NCBI RefSeq assembly: GCF_003610295.1
Contig: NZ_RAPV01000001.1
Span: forward strand, 558,001 to 622,000
Origin: Paraburkholderia sp. BL23I1N1
GTDB lineage: Bacteria; Pseudomonadota; Gammaproteobacteria; Burkholderiales; Burkholderiaceae
DNA length: 64,000 nucleotides
Reading direction: 5' to 3'
Below the pieces are notes generated by a model. The model was not told where the DNA came from. It made no database searches and saw nothing but the letters and a program-made list of their open reading frames with translations. A program made the position numbers and the translations under genes. Positions 1-10,512 of this stretch are shown piece after piece. The first letter of the stretch is position 1. Every line of letters starts with the position of its first letter.

Positions 1-582
1 CAAAAAAAGCGTAACCCCGAGGAGTTCGCCGTGAAGGCCTCCACCCTCGCGAAGCTACAGCAGGCCGCACTCGACGGTGCGTGCCAGCTGTTCTACTTTG
101 ATCAATCGGGGTTCAGTGCTTCGCCCCCGGTGCAGCGCGGCTGGTCGCCCATCGGCGAACCGCATCGTGTGTTCCCGCAACCGCACTGCAAACGCTCCGT
201 CCTTGGTGCACTGGATTTCGGCGCCAACCTGCTGACGTATCACACCAGCAAGACCACGATCAAACGCCCCGATGTCGTGCAATTCCTTGAGCAGATCGCG
301 CGGAAAAGCACGCCCGGTCTGACGACCGTAGTGGTGCTCGACAACGCCTCGATCCATCACAACATCGATCAGGAAACAATCGACCGATGGTTTCTCGAAC
401 ATCGCATGGTGCTGTTCTATCTGCCGCCCTACAGCCCCGAACTGAATCTCATCGAAATCCTCTGGAAGCACGCCAAGTATCACTGGCGCGGCTTCGTCAC
501 CTGGACCAAGGAAACCATCGATGCCGAGGTCAAAAAACTGCTCGACGGATTCGGCTCAGATTTTCAAATCAGATTTTCGTGA
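1..582 (+). mobile_element. IS630-family transposase, 3' part (5' end outside the window)
   Basis: The reading frame is open at the first base of the window, so the N-terminal helix-turn-helix half is missing here. The visible part is the DDE catalytic domain of an IS630/Tc1-type transposase, which cuts and joins DNA at TA targets. The acidic triad is visible as the D of FYFDQSGF, the D of VVLDNASIHH and the E of YSPELNLIEILWKHAK. The C-terminus ends in a GFGSDFQI motif usual for full-length members, so the 3' end is intact. A GTG at position 31 is inside the domain and is not a believable start. The stop lies only about 20 bases from the cspA terminator, so the element's right end must fall near 583-600. 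Confidence 0.88.
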
Positions 583-602
583 ACACTTAGAACGCGCTAC
601 CC

Positions 603-631
603 AAAAAAAGAAACCCGGCACGAAGCCGGGT
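603..631 (-). terminator. Intrinsic terminator of the cold-shock gene
   Basis: On the minus strand a 7-bp GC-rich stem (ACCCGGC / GCCGGGT, 613-619 and 625-631) with a 5-base loop is followed by TTCTTTTTTT. It lies 26 bases after the cspA-type stop codon. Confidence 0.9.
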
Positions 632-656
632 CTCAAAGGACGGGTAACGAACAGTT

Positions 657-863
657 TCAGGCAGGTGCCTGGATGTTCGATGCCTGTTTGCCTTTCGGGC
701 CTTGCACGACCTCGAAGGTTACTTTCTGACCTTCCTTGAGGGTCTTGAACCCATTCATCTGGATGGCCGAGAAGTGTGCAAACAGATCCTCACCACCTTC
801 GTCAGGCGTGATGAATCCGAAACCTTTTGCGTCATTGAACCATTTGACCGTACCAGTTGCCAT
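657..863 (-). CDS. cspA: Cold-shock protein, CspA family
   Basis: A 68-residue single OB-fold protein that binds single-stranded RNA and DNA and acts as an RNA chaperone in the cytoplasm. RNP1 (KGFGFI, near residue 13) and RNP2 (LFAHF, near residue 27) are both present, and the length is that of the family. The start ATG at 863 is preceded by AGGGGAA (876-870). A good promoter lies about 130 bases upstream, which leaves a long untranslated leader of the kind used for temperature control in cold-shock genes. Several paralogues usually exist in a genome, so the exact letter (CspA or another) is not decided by sequence. Confidence 0.93.
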   Translation of the reverse strand: MATGTVKWFNDAKGFGFITPDEGGEDLFAHFSAIQMNGFKTLKEGQKVTFEVVQGPKGKQASNIQAPA

Positions 864-1002
864 TCCAACTTCCCCTGTAACTCATGTCACTACCACGAGC
901 CCTCGAAAAGCTCGACGACCGCGCGATGCAGCCGCTCCCTCCTCACAAGCTCACCATCGGCATTTTTTCGATTTATGGCTCAGTGAAAAAAGTGCCAGCT
1001 TG

Positions 1003-1031
1003 ATTGTTGAGGCTCTTTATTCGAGTGTCAA
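1003..1031 (-). promoter_or_regulatory. Candidate sigma-70 promoter of the cold-shock gene
   Basis: On the minus strand a perfect TTGACA (1031-1026) is followed after 17 bases by AACAAT (1008-1003). Transcription from about 996 would give a 5' leader of roughly 130 bases before the ATG at 863. Position and spacing are seen; promoter activity is inferred. Confidence 0.5.
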
Positions 1032-1169
1032 GAAAATTTTGAGATGTCGTTGTCGCGTTGCAAACAGGCGTTTTCCAGGGTTTTTCCCGCTTTTGTTTTG
1101 TTATGTGCGGTTGCCCAAGCGTGCCGTCTTGAAAAGTCGCATAATCGACTCACATGCTGTTCTGCGGGT

Positions 1170-1229
1170 CGCACAACCTGCCAGCGCTGACCGGGCGAGT
1201 GCCTTCAACCAGTGCTGGCAGGTTGTGCG
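1170..1229. repeat. Long inverted repeat in the cspA-clpS gap
   Basis: CGCACAACCTGCCAGC at 1170-1185 is repeated as a perfect reverse complement at 1214-1229. The pairing continues inward over 1186-1189 and 1210-1213 with one G-T pair, giving a 20-bp stem and a 20-base loop. No T-run follows on either strand, so it is not an ordinary terminator. The rest of the 558-base gap (864-1421) holds the cspA leader and promoter, and no gene that I can support. Confidence 0.85.
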
Positions 1230-1387
1230 ATACTCGATCCGACTGCAGCGCAGCACGACTGCGACGCTTTACAGGATAGGGGCCGGCTCCGCAATCGGCT
1301 CGTCGAATGACGCAACGCTTTGGGGGGCTTCGCCCACCATGCGGTAGCGAACGGGCTCACCGGCCGGTCGGCCGGGTTTTGACAGGA

Positions 1388-1415
1388 TTGCGGGCCTGTC
1401 CTAGTTGTTTAGAAT
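1388..1415 (+). promoter_or_regulatory. Weak candidate promoter just upstream of clpS
   Basis: TTGCGG (1388-1393), 16 bases, then TAGAAT (1410-1415). If used, transcription would begin almost at the clpS ATG (1422) and the message would be nearly leaderless. No convincing Shine-Dalgarno sequence precedes that ATG. Another promoter further upstream is equally possible. Confidence 0.3.
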
Positions 1416-1421
1416 GGGTGT

Positions 1422-1736
1422 ATGGCGATTATCCCGGACAAGCAGGACGGCACCGTACTGGAGCGGCAGGAAAAGAAGCTGAAGCCGCCTTCCATGTACA
1501 AGGTGGTGCTGCTGAATGACGACTTCACGCCAATGGAATTTGTCGTGATGATCGTGCAGGAATATTTCAATAAAGATCGCGAAACCGCAACACAGGTTAT
1601 GTTGAAGGTGCATCGCGAGGGCAGGGGAGTTTGTGGGGTCTATACGCGGGACATCGCGTCGACCAAAGTCGAGCAAGTCGTTACCCACGCACGGCAGGCC
1701 GGGCATCCGCTGCAGTGTGTGATGGAGGAAGCATGA
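1422..1736 (+). CDS. clpS: ATP-dependent Clp protease adaptor ClpS
   Basis: A 104-residue adaptor that delivers N-end-rule substrates to the ClpAP protease. The core [18 protein letters not shown] (from residue 25) carries the family's NDD..P motif that pairs with the N-terminal residue of substrates, and the V..HA..AGHPL..V segment near the C-terminus is also typical. The stop overlaps the clpA start (ATGA at 1733-1736), so the two proteins are translationally coupled. The ribosome binding site before the ATG at 1422 is weak, but the start fits the family's N-terminal length. Confidence 0.96.
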   Translation: MAIIPDKQDGTVLERQEKKLKPPSMYKVVLLNDDFTPMEFVVMIVQEYFNKDRETATQVMLKVHREGRGVCGVYTRDIASTKVEQVVTHARQAGHPLQCVMEEA

Positions 1737-4030
1737 TTGCCCAGGAACTGGAAGTCAGCCTGCACATGGCGTTCATGGAAGCACGCCAGGCAAGGCACGA
1801 GTTCATCACGGTCGAACATCTTTTGCTGGCACTGTTGGACAATCCAACGGCCGCGGAGGTGTTGCGTGCATGCGCGGCCAATATCGAGGATCTGCGCCAG
1901 AACCTGCGCAACTTCATTCATGACAACACGCCTACCGTGCCCGGCACGGACGACGTGGACACGCAACCCACGCTGGGTTTCCAGCGTGTGATCCAGCGCG
2001 CCATCATGCATGTGCAATCCACCTCGAATGGCAAGAAGGAAGTGACCGGCGCGAACGTGCTGGTGGCGATCTTCGGCGAAAAGGATTCGCATGCGGTGTA
2101 CTACCTGCAACAGCAGGGCGTGACGCGTCTGGACGTGGTGAATTTCATCTCGCACGGCATCGCCAAGACCAGCAGCACGGACGCCGCGAAAGCGAGCGAC
2201 GCGAATGCCGAGTCCGACGAAGCCGCCGCGCAGAAAGAAACGCCGCTCGCCCAGTTCACGCAGAACCTGAACCAGATGGCGAAAGACGGCCGCATCGATC
2301 CGCTGATCGGGCGCGAGTCGGAAGTCGAGCGTGTGGTGCAGGTGCTGTGCCGTCGCCGCAAGAACAATCCGCTACTGGTCGGTGAGGCCGGCGTCGGCAA
2401 GACAGCGATCGCCGAAGGGCTCGCCTGGCGCATTACGCGCGGCGAAGTGCCTGATATCCTGGCCGATGCGCAGGTGTATTCGCTCGACATGGGCGCGCTG
2501 CTCGCCGGTACCAAGTATCGCGGCGACTTTGAACAGCGCCTGAAGACGGTCCTCAAGGAATTGAAGGAACGTCCGCATGCGATCCTGTTCATCGACGAAA
2601 TTCATACGCTGATCGGCGCGGGCGCTGCGTCGGGCGGCACGCTGGATGCATCGAATCTGCTGAAGCCGGCGTTGTCGTCGGGCACGCTCAAGTGCATCGG
2701 CGCGACCACGTTCACGGAATATCGCGGCATCTTCGAAAAAGACGCGGCTTTGTCGCGCCGTTTCCAGAAGGTCGACGTGACCGAGCCGACCGTCGAACAA
2801 ACGGTGGCGATCCTGCGCGGCCTGAAGTCGCGTTTCGAAGAGCATCACGGCGTGAAGTATTCGTCGGGTGCGCTGTCGGCGGCGGCTGAGTTGTCGGCAC
2901 GCTTCATCACCGATCGTCATCTGCCGGACAAGGCGATCGACGTGATCGACGAAGCCGGCGCGGCGCAACGCATCCTGCCGAAGTCGAAGCAGAAGAAGAC
3001 CATCGGCAAGAACGAGATCGAAGAAATCATCTCGAAGATCGCGCGTGTCCCGCCGCAAAGCGTGTCGCAAGACGATCGCAGCAAACTGCAAACGCTGGAT
3101 CGCGATCTGAAGAGCGTGGTGTTCGGGCAAGACCCGGCTATCGACGCACTCTCGGCCGCGATCAAGATGGCGCGCGCGGGCCTCGGCAAGCTGGACAAGC
3201 CGATCGGCGCGTTCCTGTTCTCCGGCCCGACCGGCGTCGGCAAGACGGAAGTGGCGAAGCAGCTGGCGTTCACGCTGGGGATCGAGTTGATCCGCTTCGA
3301 CATGTCGGAATACATGGAGCGTCATGCGGTGAGCCGTTTGATTGGCGCGCCGCCGGGCTATGTCGGTTTCGACCAGGGCGGTCTGCTGACCGAAGCCGTC
3401 ACGAAGAAGCCGCATTGCGTGCTGCTGCTCGACGAAATCGAGAAGGCGCATCCGGACATTTACAACGTGCTGCTGCAGGTGATGGACCACGGCACGCTGA
3501 CGGACAACAACGGCCGCAAGGCGGACTTCCGCAACGTCATCATCATCATGACGACGAACGCGGGCGCCGAGGCAATGGGCAAGTCGGTGATCGGCTTCAC
3601 GAATCGTCGGGAAACCGGCGACGAAATGGTCGACATCAAGCGCATGTTCACGCCGGAGTTCCGTAACCGTCTGGACGCGACGATCAGCTTCCGCTCGCTC
3701 GATGAAGAAATCATCATGCGCGTGGTCGACAAGTTCCTGATGCAACTGGAAGATCAGTTGCACGAGAAGAAGGTCGATGCGCTCTTCACCGACGCGCTGC
3801 GTGCTCACCTCGCGAAACACGGTTTCGATCCGTTGATGGGCGCAAGGCCGATGCAGCGTCTGATCCAGGACACGATCCGTCGTGCGCTGGCCGACGAGCT
3901 CCTGTTTGGCAAGCTGATGAACGGCGGCCGCGTGACGGTCGACGTGGATGCGGAAGACAAGGTGCAGTTGACCTTCGACGAACATCCGGCGCCGCGCAAT
4001 CCGAATCCGGAAGCGGTTGAGGTCGAGTAA
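1733..4030 (+). CDS. clpA: ATP-dependent Clp protease ATP-binding subunit ClpA
   Basis: A 765-residue AAA+ unfoldase that feeds proteins into ClpP and takes ClpS-delivered substrates. The N-terminal double-repeat domain ([18 protein letters not shown]) is followed by AAA module 1 with Walker A GEAGVGKT near residue 217 and Walker [11 protein letters not shown] near 285. AAA module 2 has Walker A GPTGVGKT near 498 and the [11 protein letters not shown]alker B. Length matches E. coli ClpA (about 758). The start is the ATG at 1733, inside the clpS stop and preceded by GGAGGA; a longer in-frame extension through clpS is not used. Confidence 0.97.
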   Translation: MIAQELEVSLHMAFMEARQARHEFITVEHLLLALLDNPTAAEVLRACAANIEDLRQNLRNFIHDNTPTVPGTDDVDTQPTLGFQRVIQRAIMHVQSTSNGKKEVTGANVLVAIFGEKDSHAVYYLQQQGVTRLDVVNFISHGIAKTSSTDAAKASDANAESDEAAAQKETPLAQFTQNLNQMAKDGRIDPLIGRESEVERVVQVLCRRRKNNPLLVGEAGVGKTAIAEGLAWRITRGEVPDILADAQVYSLDMGALLAGTKYRGDFEQRLKTVLKELKERPHAILFIDEIHTLIGAGAASGGTLDASNLLKPALSSGTLKCIGATTFTEYRGIFEKDAALSRRFQKVDVTEPTVEQTVAILRGLKSRFEEHHGVKYSSGALSAAAELSARFITDRHLPDKAIDVIDEAGAAQRILPKSKQKKTIGKNEIEEIISKIARVPPQSVSQDDRSKLQTLDRDLKSVVFGQDPAIDALSAAIKMARAGLGKLDKPIGAFLFSGPTGVGKTEVAKQLAFTLGIELIRFDMSEYMERHAVSRLIGAPPGYVGFDQGGLLTEAVTKKPHCVLLLDEIEKAHPDIYNVLLQVMDHGTLTDNNGRKADFRNVIIIMTTNAGAEAMGKSVIGFTNRRETGDEMVDIKRMFTPEFRNRLDATISFRSLDEEIIMRVVDKFLMQLEDQLHEKKVDALFTDALRAHLAKHGFDPLMGARPMQRLIQDTIRRALADELLFGKLMNGGRVTVDVDAEDKVQLTFDEHPAPRNPNPEAVEVE

Positions 4031-4049
4031 GTTTTAGTCGTACCTCTGA

Positions 4050-4091
4050 AAGCAGAACGGCGCGGGTTTAATCCGCGCCGTTCTGCTTTTT
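4050..4091 (+). terminator. Intrinsic terminator after clpA
   Basis: A 16-bp perfect stem (AAGCAGAACGGCGCGG at 4050-4065 and its complement at 4073-4088) with a 7-base loop is followed by TTTTT on the plus strand. Confidence 0.93.
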
Positions 4092-4146
4092 GCGTTGTAC
4101 AAAGCGTTTGCTGGAAGCAAGCGCCGCTTCAACGCGTATCGATGTC

Positions 4147-4593
4147 TTAGTGCTTGCCCGTGCTGCCGAATCCACCCGCACCGCGCTCGCTGGTCTCGAA
4201 ATCGTCGACGATATTGAACTCGGCCTGGACCACCGGCACGATCACCAGTTGCGCGAGGCGTTCCATTGGATTCAACACGAATGTGGTCTCGCCTCGGTTC
4301 CACGTCGAGATCATCAGTTGACCTTGGTAATCCGAGTCGATCAGGCCGACCAGGTTGCCCAGCACGATGCCATGCTTATGGCCCAAACCCGAACGCGGCA
4401 GAATCAACGCGGCATAACCCGGATCGGCGACGTGAATCGCCAGACCCGTCGGCACGAGCGCGGTTTCGCCGGGCTTCAGCGTCAACGGCTCGTCGAGGCA
4501 GGCGCGCAGGTCGAGGCCCGCGCTACCGGTGGTTGCATAGGCCGGGAGTTGGTCGCGCATGCGCGCATCGAGAATTTTCAGGTCGAGTTTCAT
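4147..4593 (-). CDS. dut: Deoxyuridine 5'-triphosphate nucleotidohydrolase (dUTPase)
   Basis: A 148-residue trimeric dUTPase that hydrolyses dUTP to dUMP and pyrophosphate, keeping uracil out of DNA and supplying dTMP synthesis. The five family motifs are visible: GSAGLDLRA (motif 1), [10 protein letters not shown] (2), GLIDSDYQG (3, with the catalytic Asp), the [11 protein letters not shown] segment (4) and the C-terminal [10 protein letters not shown] (5). It is the last gene of the minus-strand run that starts with ribF. Confidence 0.97.
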   Translation of the reverse strand: MKLDLKILDARMRDQLPAYATTGSAGLDLRACLDEPLTLKPGETALVPTGLAIHVADPGYAALILPRSGLGHKHGIVLGNLVGLIDSDYQGQLMISTWNRGETTFVLNPMERLAQLVIVPVVQAEFNIVDDFETSERGAGGFGSTGKH

Positions 4594-4607
4594 GCAGGTC
4601 CGAAGGA

Positions 4608-5627
4608 TTAAGGAGTGGAGGCCGGGCGTCCGAGTTGGAACGCGTCGGCGAGAAGTTCATAGGAACGCAGCCGGGCGCGGTAGCTGCCCGCTACGGTGAG
4701 CACGATCAGTTCGTCGGCCTGGAACTGCTCCTGCAAGGCATGAAGCCGCTCAGTGACGGTTTCCGGCGTGCCGATGATGCTGCGAGGCTTCTCGCGGTCG
4801 ATCACGAGGCGCTCGCGCTCGCCGTATTCCTGCGCGACGCCTTGCTCGATCGTCGGGATCGGCTCGTTCATGCCATAGGCCATTTGCACGCGACGCAGGT
4901 CGACGGCTTTTTCCAGATCGGCGGCTTCCTGCTCGGTGTCCGCGCAGATGACAAACACGGCCGCGGCCAGATAGGGTTGCTGCGCCTCCAGGCCGGCTTT
5001 GAAGCGCTCGCGATAGGCCAGCGCCACCTGGTGCCCGAAATGCGCATTGATGAAATGCGCGAACGCAAAACGGATACCGAGCTGTGCCGCCAGCAGGCCA
5101 CCGAATTCACTCGAGCCGAGCATCCACAGTTGCGGGCGCGTAGCGATCTGCGGTTGCAGCAATACGCCATGCGCAAGGTGGTCTTCGGGCAACGTGCCGT
5201 GCATCAGGCCGACCAGATCGGCAACCTGCTGCGGAAAAATATCGCCGCGATTGTAGGCGCCGGCCGCGACTGCCTGCGCCGTGTGCATGTCGCCGCCAGG
5301 GGCGCGTCCTACGCCTAGGTCGATGCGGTTGGGAAACAGCGCCTCGAGCATCATGAATTGCTCGGCGACCTTGAACGGGCTGTAGTACGGCAGCATCACG
5401 CCGCCGGAGCCCACGCGAATGCGTGTGGTGACGCTGCCGAGGCGCGCCAGCATGACCTCGGGGCACGGGTTCGACACGCCGCGCAAGCCGTGATGCTCGG
5501 CGCACCAATAGCGCGTGTAGCCGAGATCGTCGGCCAGTTGCGCGAGTTCGATGGTGGCGGCGATGGCGTCCGCCACCGAGTGCCCGTCGATCACGGGCGT
5601 TTGATCGAGCACGGAAAGTAGCGTCAT
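4608..5627 (-). CDS. Luciferase-like (LLM class) flavin-dependent monooxygenase
   Basis: A 339-residue TIM-barrel protein of the bacterial luciferase-like family, which uses reduced FMN from a partner reductase. Family features include the N-terminal [12 protein letters not shown], the [11 protein letters not shown] segment, [16 protein letters not shown] and [26 protein letters not shown]. The N-terminal region resembles the YhbW-type subgroup; the substrate cannot be told. Start chosen at 5627, where TGGAG lies 10-14 bases upstream; an upstream in-frame ATG at 5684 would add an unlikely basic extension. It sits between coaBC and dut on the same strand. Confidence 0.88.
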   Translation of the reverse strand: MTLLSVLDQTPVIDGHSVADAIAATIELAQLADDLGYTRYWCAEHHGLRGVSNPCPEVMLARLGSVTTRIRVGSGGVMLPYYSPFKVAEQFMMLEALFPNRIDLGVGRAPGGDMHTAQAVAAGAYNRGDIFPQQVADLVGLMHGTLPEDHLAHGVLLQPQIATRPQLWMLGSSEFGGLLAAQLGIRFAFAHFINAHFGHQVALAYRERFKAGLEAQQPYLAAAVFVICADTEQEAADLEKAVDLRRVQMAYGMNEPIPTIEQGVAQEYGERERLVIDREKPRSIIGTPETVTERLHALQEQFQADELIVLTVAGSYRARLRSYELLADAFQLGRPASTP

Positions 5628-5703
5628 GTCAGTACTGCTCCAGATGATTCGGTGCGCCAGAGGCGCGCGCGGCGAACGCAGCATGCGCCGCCGGCGCGCG
5701 GCT

Positions 5704-6918
5704 TTAGCGGATCAGACCTGTGTCGGGCAGACGCCTGGCAATTTCCACGATCAATGCGCGCGCGAGCGTCTGCTTGTCGGCACGCGGCAGCCTGGTGGCA
5801 CCGGCCGCTTCAAACAGGACGACTTCGTTATCGTCCATGCCGAAGGTCAGGGGACCGAGATTGCCGATCAATAAAGGCACATTCTTGCGCACGCGCTTTT
5901 CTTCGCCGTGCACGTCGAGATTGCCGCTCTCGGCCGCGAAACCGACCGTGAACGGCGGATGCGGCAGCTTCGCGACCGCTGCCAGAATGTCCGGATTCTC
6001 GACGAACGTGAAGATGGGCAGCGCGCGCTCGGCGGTCTTCTTGATCTTCTGTTCGCTGACATGATCGACTCGCCAGTCGGCCACCGCCGCCACGCCGATA
6101 AAGATGTCCGCGTCCGAGACCGAGCGCATCACCGCGTCGTGCATTTGCTGCGCAGTTTGCACGTCTTCGCGGAACACGCCCCACGGCGTTTCCAGCGCGA
6201 CGGGACCAGCGACCAGATGCACCTCGGCGCCCGCTTGTTGCGCGGCGCGCGCGAGCGCAAAGCCCATCTTGCCGCTCGAACGATTAGTGATGCCGCGCAC
6301 CGGATCGAGCGGCTCGAAGGTCGGGCCGGCGGTCAGCAACACGCGACGGCCGGACAGGATCTTCGGTGAGAAGAATGACGCGATCGCTTCGTAAGTCGCG
6401 GCCGCTTCAAGCATGCGCCCGTCGCCGACTTCACCGCACGCTTGCGGGCCCGAATCGGGGCCGAGCACTTCAATGCCGTCCGCGCGTAGCTGCGTGACGT
6501 TGCGTTGGGTAGCTGGGTTTTGCCACATCTGCCGGTTCATCGCCGGTACAATGAGCAGCGGGCAATCACGCGCGACGCACAGCGTCGAGAGCAGATCGTC
6601 GGCCATGCCATGCGCGAGTTTGGCGAGGAAGTCGGTGGAGGCGGGCGCAATCACGATCGCATCGGCTTCACGCGACAGATCGATGTGCGCCATGTTGTTC
6701 GGCACGCGCGCGTCCCACTGGCTCGTGTAGACCGGCCGGCCGGACAGCGCCTGCATCGTGACGGGGGTGATGAACTGCGTGGCCGCTTCGGTCATGACGA
6801 TCTGCACGGTCGCACCGGCCTTCGTCAACAGGCGCGTGAGTTCGGCGATCTTGTAGCAGGCAATGCCGCCCGTCATGCCGAGGACGAGGTGTTTTCCTGC
6901 GAGTTCTGCGGTTGCCAA
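5704..6918 (-). CDS. coaBC: Bifunctional phosphopantothenoylcysteine decarboxylase/synthetase CoaBC
   Basis: A 404-residue enzyme of coenzyme A synthesis. It joins cysteine to 4'-phosphopantothenate using CTP (CoaB, C-terminal half) and decarboxylates the product with FMN (CoaC, N-terminal half). CoaC motifs: GMTGGIACYK near residue 14, APASTDFLAKLAHGMADDL and the PAMNRQMW signature. The CoaB domain begins near GRRVLLTAGPTFEPLDPVRGITNRSSGKMG. Full length for the family. Confidence 0.96.
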   Translation of the reverse strand: MATAELAGKHLVLGMTGGIACYKIAELTRLLTKAGATVQIVMTEAATQFITPVTMQALSGRPVYTSQWDARVPNNMAHIDLSREADAIVIAPASTDFLAKLAHGMADDLLSTLCVARDCPLLIVPAMNRQMWQNPATQRNVTQLRADGIEVLGPDSGPQACGEVGDGRMLEAAATYEAIASFFSPKILSGRRVLLTAGPTFEPLDPVRGITNRSSGKMGFALARAAQQAGAEVHLVAGPVALETPWGVFREDVQTAQQMHDAVMRSVSDADIFIGVAAVADWRVDHVSEQKIKKTAERALPIFTFVENPDILAAVAKLPHPPFTVGFAAESGNLDVHGEEKRVRKNVPLLIGNLGPLTFGMDDNEVVLFEAAGATRLPRADKQTLARALIVEIARRLPDTGLIR

Positions 6919-6999
6919 CGAAAGCCTCCGACAATGCGTGGTGGCGGGCAGCGGTGCGGGTGCCGCACCGCTAGCCGCCTAAGCAGCCCCTAAGCGACG

Positions 7000-7506
7000 T
7001 TAGCGCGAGCCGCGCACGCGCCGCAACTCGTCCAGCACGAGCAGGATCGCGCCGACCGTGATCGCGCTGTCGGCGAGATTGAACGCCGGCCAGTGCCACG
7101 CGCGCACGTGGAAATCGAGAAAGTCGATCACATGGCCGTACGCGAGCCGGTCGATCACATTGCCGAGCGCACCGCCGAGAATCAGCGAGAGCGCCGTGCA
7201 GAACATCTTCTGTCCGCCGTGACGCTTGAGCAGATAGCAGATCACGAGTGCCGCGACCACGCCGAGGGCCGTGAACGCCCAGCGCTGCCAGCCGTCCGCC
7301 ATGGCGAGGAAGCTGAAGGCGGCGCCACGGTTGAACACGAGAATCAGGTTGAAAAACGGCGTGATTTCGTGAGGAACACCGTAGGCGAACACCTTCTGGA
7401 CCGCTATCTTGGTGAGCTGATCGAACAGGATCACGATCAGCGCGACGCCAAGCCAGGGCGCCAGCGAACTGTTGCCAGCCGACGTTTTCGACATGGTTTT
7501 CGCCAT
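7000..7506 (-). CDS. lspA: Lipoprotein signal peptidase (signal peptidase II)
   Basis: A 168-residue inner-membrane aspartic protease that removes signal peptides from prolipoproteins. Four hydrophobic segments are visible, with the catalytic aspartates in [10 protein letters not shown] and FNLADSAI. The start is the ATG at 7506, which shares its A with the ileS stop (TAATGG), so ileS and lspA are coupled. A much longer upstream in-frame extension runs through ileS and is not used. Confidence 0.96.
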   Translation of the reverse strand: MAKTMSKTSAGNSSLAPWLGVALIVILFDQLTKIAVQKVFAYGVPHEITPFFNLILVFNRGAAFSFLAMADGWQRWAFTALGVVAALVICYLLKRHGGQKMFCTALSLILGGALGNVIDRLAYGHVIDFLDFHVRAWHWPAFNLADSAITVGAILLVLDELRRVRGSR

Positions 7507-10343
7507 TATGCCGCGCTCCTCGTTTCGCCGTTGCCGAACAGATTGCTGAAGCAGCGGCCGCACAGGGAGGGGTGCTCGGCGTTGGCGCCGACGTCCGCGC
7601 GGTAGTGCCAGCAGCGTTCGCACTTCAGATACTTCGAGGCGATCACTTCGACGCCTTCTTCCGCTTCGCTGTCGACCTTTACGACGTTCGCCGCCGACGT
7701 GATCAGGACAAACTTCAAATCGTCGCCGAGGCTCGTGAGCGCGTCGTAACGCGCGCCGCTCGCGCGGATTTCGAGTTCGGCCTGCAGCGACGAACCGATC
7801 AGGTTCGCGACGCGTGCTTCTTCCAGTGCCTTTGTCACGTCGCTCCGTGCGGCGCGCAGTAGCGTCCATTTGTCGAGCAGTTCACCAGCTTCCGGCACTG
7901 CCGGGAACGCGTGATAAGTCTCGGTGAAGATCGTTTCGCTGTCCGGCGAGAAGATCTTCCACGCTTCTTCGGCGGTGAACGACAGGAACGGCGCCATCAG
8001 GCGCAGCAGACCGTGTGCGATGTGATACAGCGCGGTCTGAGCCGAACGGCGCGCGACGGAGTCGGCCGCCGTGGTGTACAGACGGTCTTTCAGCACGTCC
8101 AGATAGAAGCCGCCGAGGTCTTCCGAGCAGAAGGTCTGCAGCTTCGCGACCACCGGATGGAATTCGTACTTGTCGTAGTGTGAGAGGATGTCGTTTTGCA
8201 GGTTCGCCGACAGCGCCACCGCGTAACGGTCGATCTCGAGCCAGTCTTCGACCGGACGCGCGTGTTGCGCGAAGTTGAAGTCCGACAGGTTCGCGAGCAG
8301 GAAGCGCAGCGTGTTGCGGATACGGCGATAGCCTTCCGTGACACGCTTCAGGATTTCCTCGGAGATCGCCAGTTCGCCCGAGTAATCGGTCGAGGCGATC
8401 CACAGACGGATGATTTCTGCGCCGAGGCGGTTCGCCACTTCATGCGGGTCGATACCGTTGCCGAGCGACTTGCTCATCTTGCGGCCTTCGCCGTCGACGG
8501 TGAAGCCGTGCGTGAGCAGCGCGTTGTACGGCGGACGGCCGTCGAGCATCGAAGCGGTCAGCAGCGACGAGTGGAACCACCCGCGGTGCTGGTCCGAGCC
8601 TTCCAGATACAGGTCGGCCGGGAATTGCAGTTCGTCTTTGTGCGAGCCGCGCAGCACGTGCCAATGCGTGGTGCCCGAATCGAACCAGACGTCGAGCGTG
8701 TCGCGGTTCTTTTCGTACATGTTGGCGTCGTCGCCGAGCAATTCGCGCGGGTCGAGCGTTTGCCACGCTTCGATCCCGGCCTTCTCGACGCGTTGCGCGA
8801 CTTCTTCGAGCAGTTCCAGCGTGCGCGGATGCAGCTCGCCGGTTTCCTTGTGCACGAAGAACGCCATCGGCACGCCCCATTGGCGCTGACGCGACAGCGT
8901 CCAGTCCGGGCGATTCGCGATCATGCTGAACAGGCGCTGCTTGCCCCACGACGGATAGAAGGCGGTGTTTTCGATACCTTCGAGCGCGGTTTCACGCAGC
9001 GTCTTGTCGGTGTCGTTCGGCTTCACGTCCATGCCGGCGAACCATTGCGAGGTCGCACGGTAGATGATCGGCGTCTTGTGGCGCCAGCAGTGCATGTAGC
9101 TGTGCGTGTACTTTTCGGTGCGCAGCAGCGAACCGGCGGCTTGCAGCGCCTCGACGATCTGCGGATTGGCTGCCCAGATCGACAGGCCGCCGAACAGCGC
9201 GAGCGATTCGATGTAGCGGCCGTCGCCCATCACCGGGCTGATGATGTCCGAATCGGCCATGCCGTGCGCCTTGCAGGACACGAAGTCTTCCACGCCGTAG
9301 GCCGGCGACGAGTGAACCACACCCGTACCCGTTTCGGTCGTCACGTAGTCGCCGAGATAAACCGGCGCCGTGCGTTTGTAGGCCGGATGCGCGGATGCGA
9401 GCGGATGATGGAAGCGCAGGTTGACGAGCTTCGCGCCCGGCGTGGTTGCAATGACCGTGCCTTCCAGTCCGTAGAGCTTAAGGCACGCTTCAACGCGCTC
9501 TTCGGCCAGGATCAGCAAGCCGCGCGGCGTATCAACCAGCGCATAGACGATTTCCGGATGCAGGTTCAGCGCCTGGTTGGCGGGGATGGTCCACGGCGTA
9601 GTGGTCCAGATCACGATGCCGCCCTCGTTACGCGGCAGCGCCTTCAGGCCGAACGCCTGTGCGGTCTTTTCCGGTTCGGCGAAGCCGAACAGCACGTCGA
9701 TGGTCGGATCGCTCTTGTCCTTGTACTCGACTTCCGCTTCGGCCAACGCCGAGCCGCAATCGAAACACCAGTTGACCGGCTTCAGGCCGCGGAACACATA
9801 GCCTTTTTCCATGATCTTCGCGAGCGCGCGGATTTCGCCGGCTTCGTTCGTGAAGTTCATCGTCTTGTACGGGTTGTCCCAGTCGCCGAGCACACCCAGG
9901 CGGCGGAAGCCGACCTTCTGCTTCTCGATCTGTTCGGTCGCGTAGGCGCGTGCTTTCTGCATCACTTCAGCGGCCGGTAGCGACTTGCCGAACTGCTTTT
10001 CGATCTGGATTTCGATCGGCATGCCGTGGCAATCCCAGCCCGGCACGTAGACCGCGTCGAAGCCCGCCAGATTGCGTGCCTTGACGATCATGTCCTTGAG
10101 GATCTTGTTGACCGCGTGGCCGAGGTGGATGTCGCCGTTCGCATACGGAGGGCCGTCATGCAGGATGAACTTCTTGCGGCCACGGCTGGCCGCACGGATC
10201 GTCTCGTAGACCTTGCGTTCCTGCCATTCCTTGACCCATTGCGGCTCGCGCTTGGGCAGGTCGCCACGCATCGGGAACGGCGTGTCGAGCAGGTTGACCG
10301 GGTAGCGTGACTGCGGTTTCGAATCGGCTTTCTTGTTGCTCAT
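7506..10343 (-). CDS. ileS: Isoleucyl-tRNA synthetase
   Basis: A 945-residue class I aminoacyl-tRNA synthetase that charges tRNA-Ile and edits misactivated valine. The HIGH motif appears as [11 protein letters not shown] near residue 64 and the KMSKS loop as [11 protein letters not shown] in the C-terminal half of the Rossmann fold. A C-terminal zinc site is seen in [12 protein letters not shown]...CGRC. The length matches bacterial IleS. The start [30 protein letters not shown] at 10343 fits the family; upstream in-frame codons lie in the ribF-ileS gap. It is the second gene of the ribF-ileS-lspA operon. Confidence 0.97.
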   Translation of the reverse strand: MSNKKADSKPQSRYPVNLLDTPFPMRGDLPKREPQWVKEWQERKVYETIRAASRGRKKFILHDGPPYANGDIHLGHAVNKILKDMIVKARNLAGFDAVYVPGWDCHGMPIEIQIEKQFGKSLPAAEVMQKARAYATEQIEKQKVGFRRLGVLGDWDNPYKTMNFTNEAGEIRALAKIMEKGYVFRGLKPVNWCFDCGSALAEAEVEYKDKSDPTIDVLFGFAEPEKTAQAFGLKALPRNEGGIVIWTTTPWTIPANQALNLHPEIVYALVDTPRGLLILAEERVEACLKLYGLEGTVIATTPGAKLVNLRFHHPLASAHPAYKRTAPVYLGDYVTTETGTGVVHSSPAYGVEDFVSCKAHGMADSDIISPVMGDGRYIESLALFGGLSIWAANPQIVEALQAAGSLLRTEKYTHSYMHCWRHKTPIIYRATSQWFAGMDVKPNDTDKTLRETALEGIENTAFYPSWGKQRLFSMIANRPDWTLSRQRQWGVPMAFFVHKETGELHPRTLELLEEVAQRVEKAGIEAWQTLDPRELLGDDANMYEKNRDTLDVWFDSGTTHWHVLRGSHKDELQFPADLYLEGSDQHRGWFHSSLLTASMLDGRPPYNALLTHGFTVDGEGRKMSKSLGNGIDPHEVANRLGAEIIRLWIASTDYSGELAISEEILKRVTEGYRRIRNTLRFLLANLSDFNFAQHARPVEDWLEIDRYAVALSANLQNDILSHYDKYEFHPVVAKLQTFCSEDLGGFYLDVLKDRLYTTAADSVARRSAQTALYHIAHGLLRLMAPFLSFTAEEAWKIFSPDSETIFTETYHAFPAVPEAGELLDKWTLLRAARSDVTKALEEARVANLIGSSLQAELEIRASGARYDALTSLGDDLKFVLITSAANVVKVDSEAEEGVEVIASKYLKCERCWHYRADVGANAEHPSLCGRCFSNLFGNGETRSAA

Positions 10344-10471
10344 GATGAGGTCGCGGTGAATTCTTTCTAAGCGCAGCGAGGCTGCGGTATGCGCACGAAG
10401 CGCAGGGCGTTGGGCGCGCCCGGCAGGCATGTCGCGTAATTCACGGACGCCCATCGATGCGCGTAGCGGTG

Positions 10472-10505
10472 GGTACATGCAGCACTCAGCGCGCTCGCAT
10501 GTACC
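10472..10505. repeat. Hairpin between ribF and ileS
   Basis: GGTACATGC (10472-10480) and GCATGTACC (10497-10505) form a perfect 9-bp stem with a 16-base loop in the 169-base gap between ribF and ileS. There is no T-run, so it is not a classical terminator. Confidence 0.6.
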
Positions 10506-10512
10506 GCGGCGG

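Noticed and set aside
2372..3985. A 537-codon minus-strand frame opposite clpA
   Set aside because: Shadow of clpA in GC-rich DNA; composition dominated by Arg, His, Asp and Val.
8196..9980. A 594-codon plus-strand frame opposite ileS
   Set aside because: Antisense shadow of a conserved synthetase gene, no ribosome site or domain.
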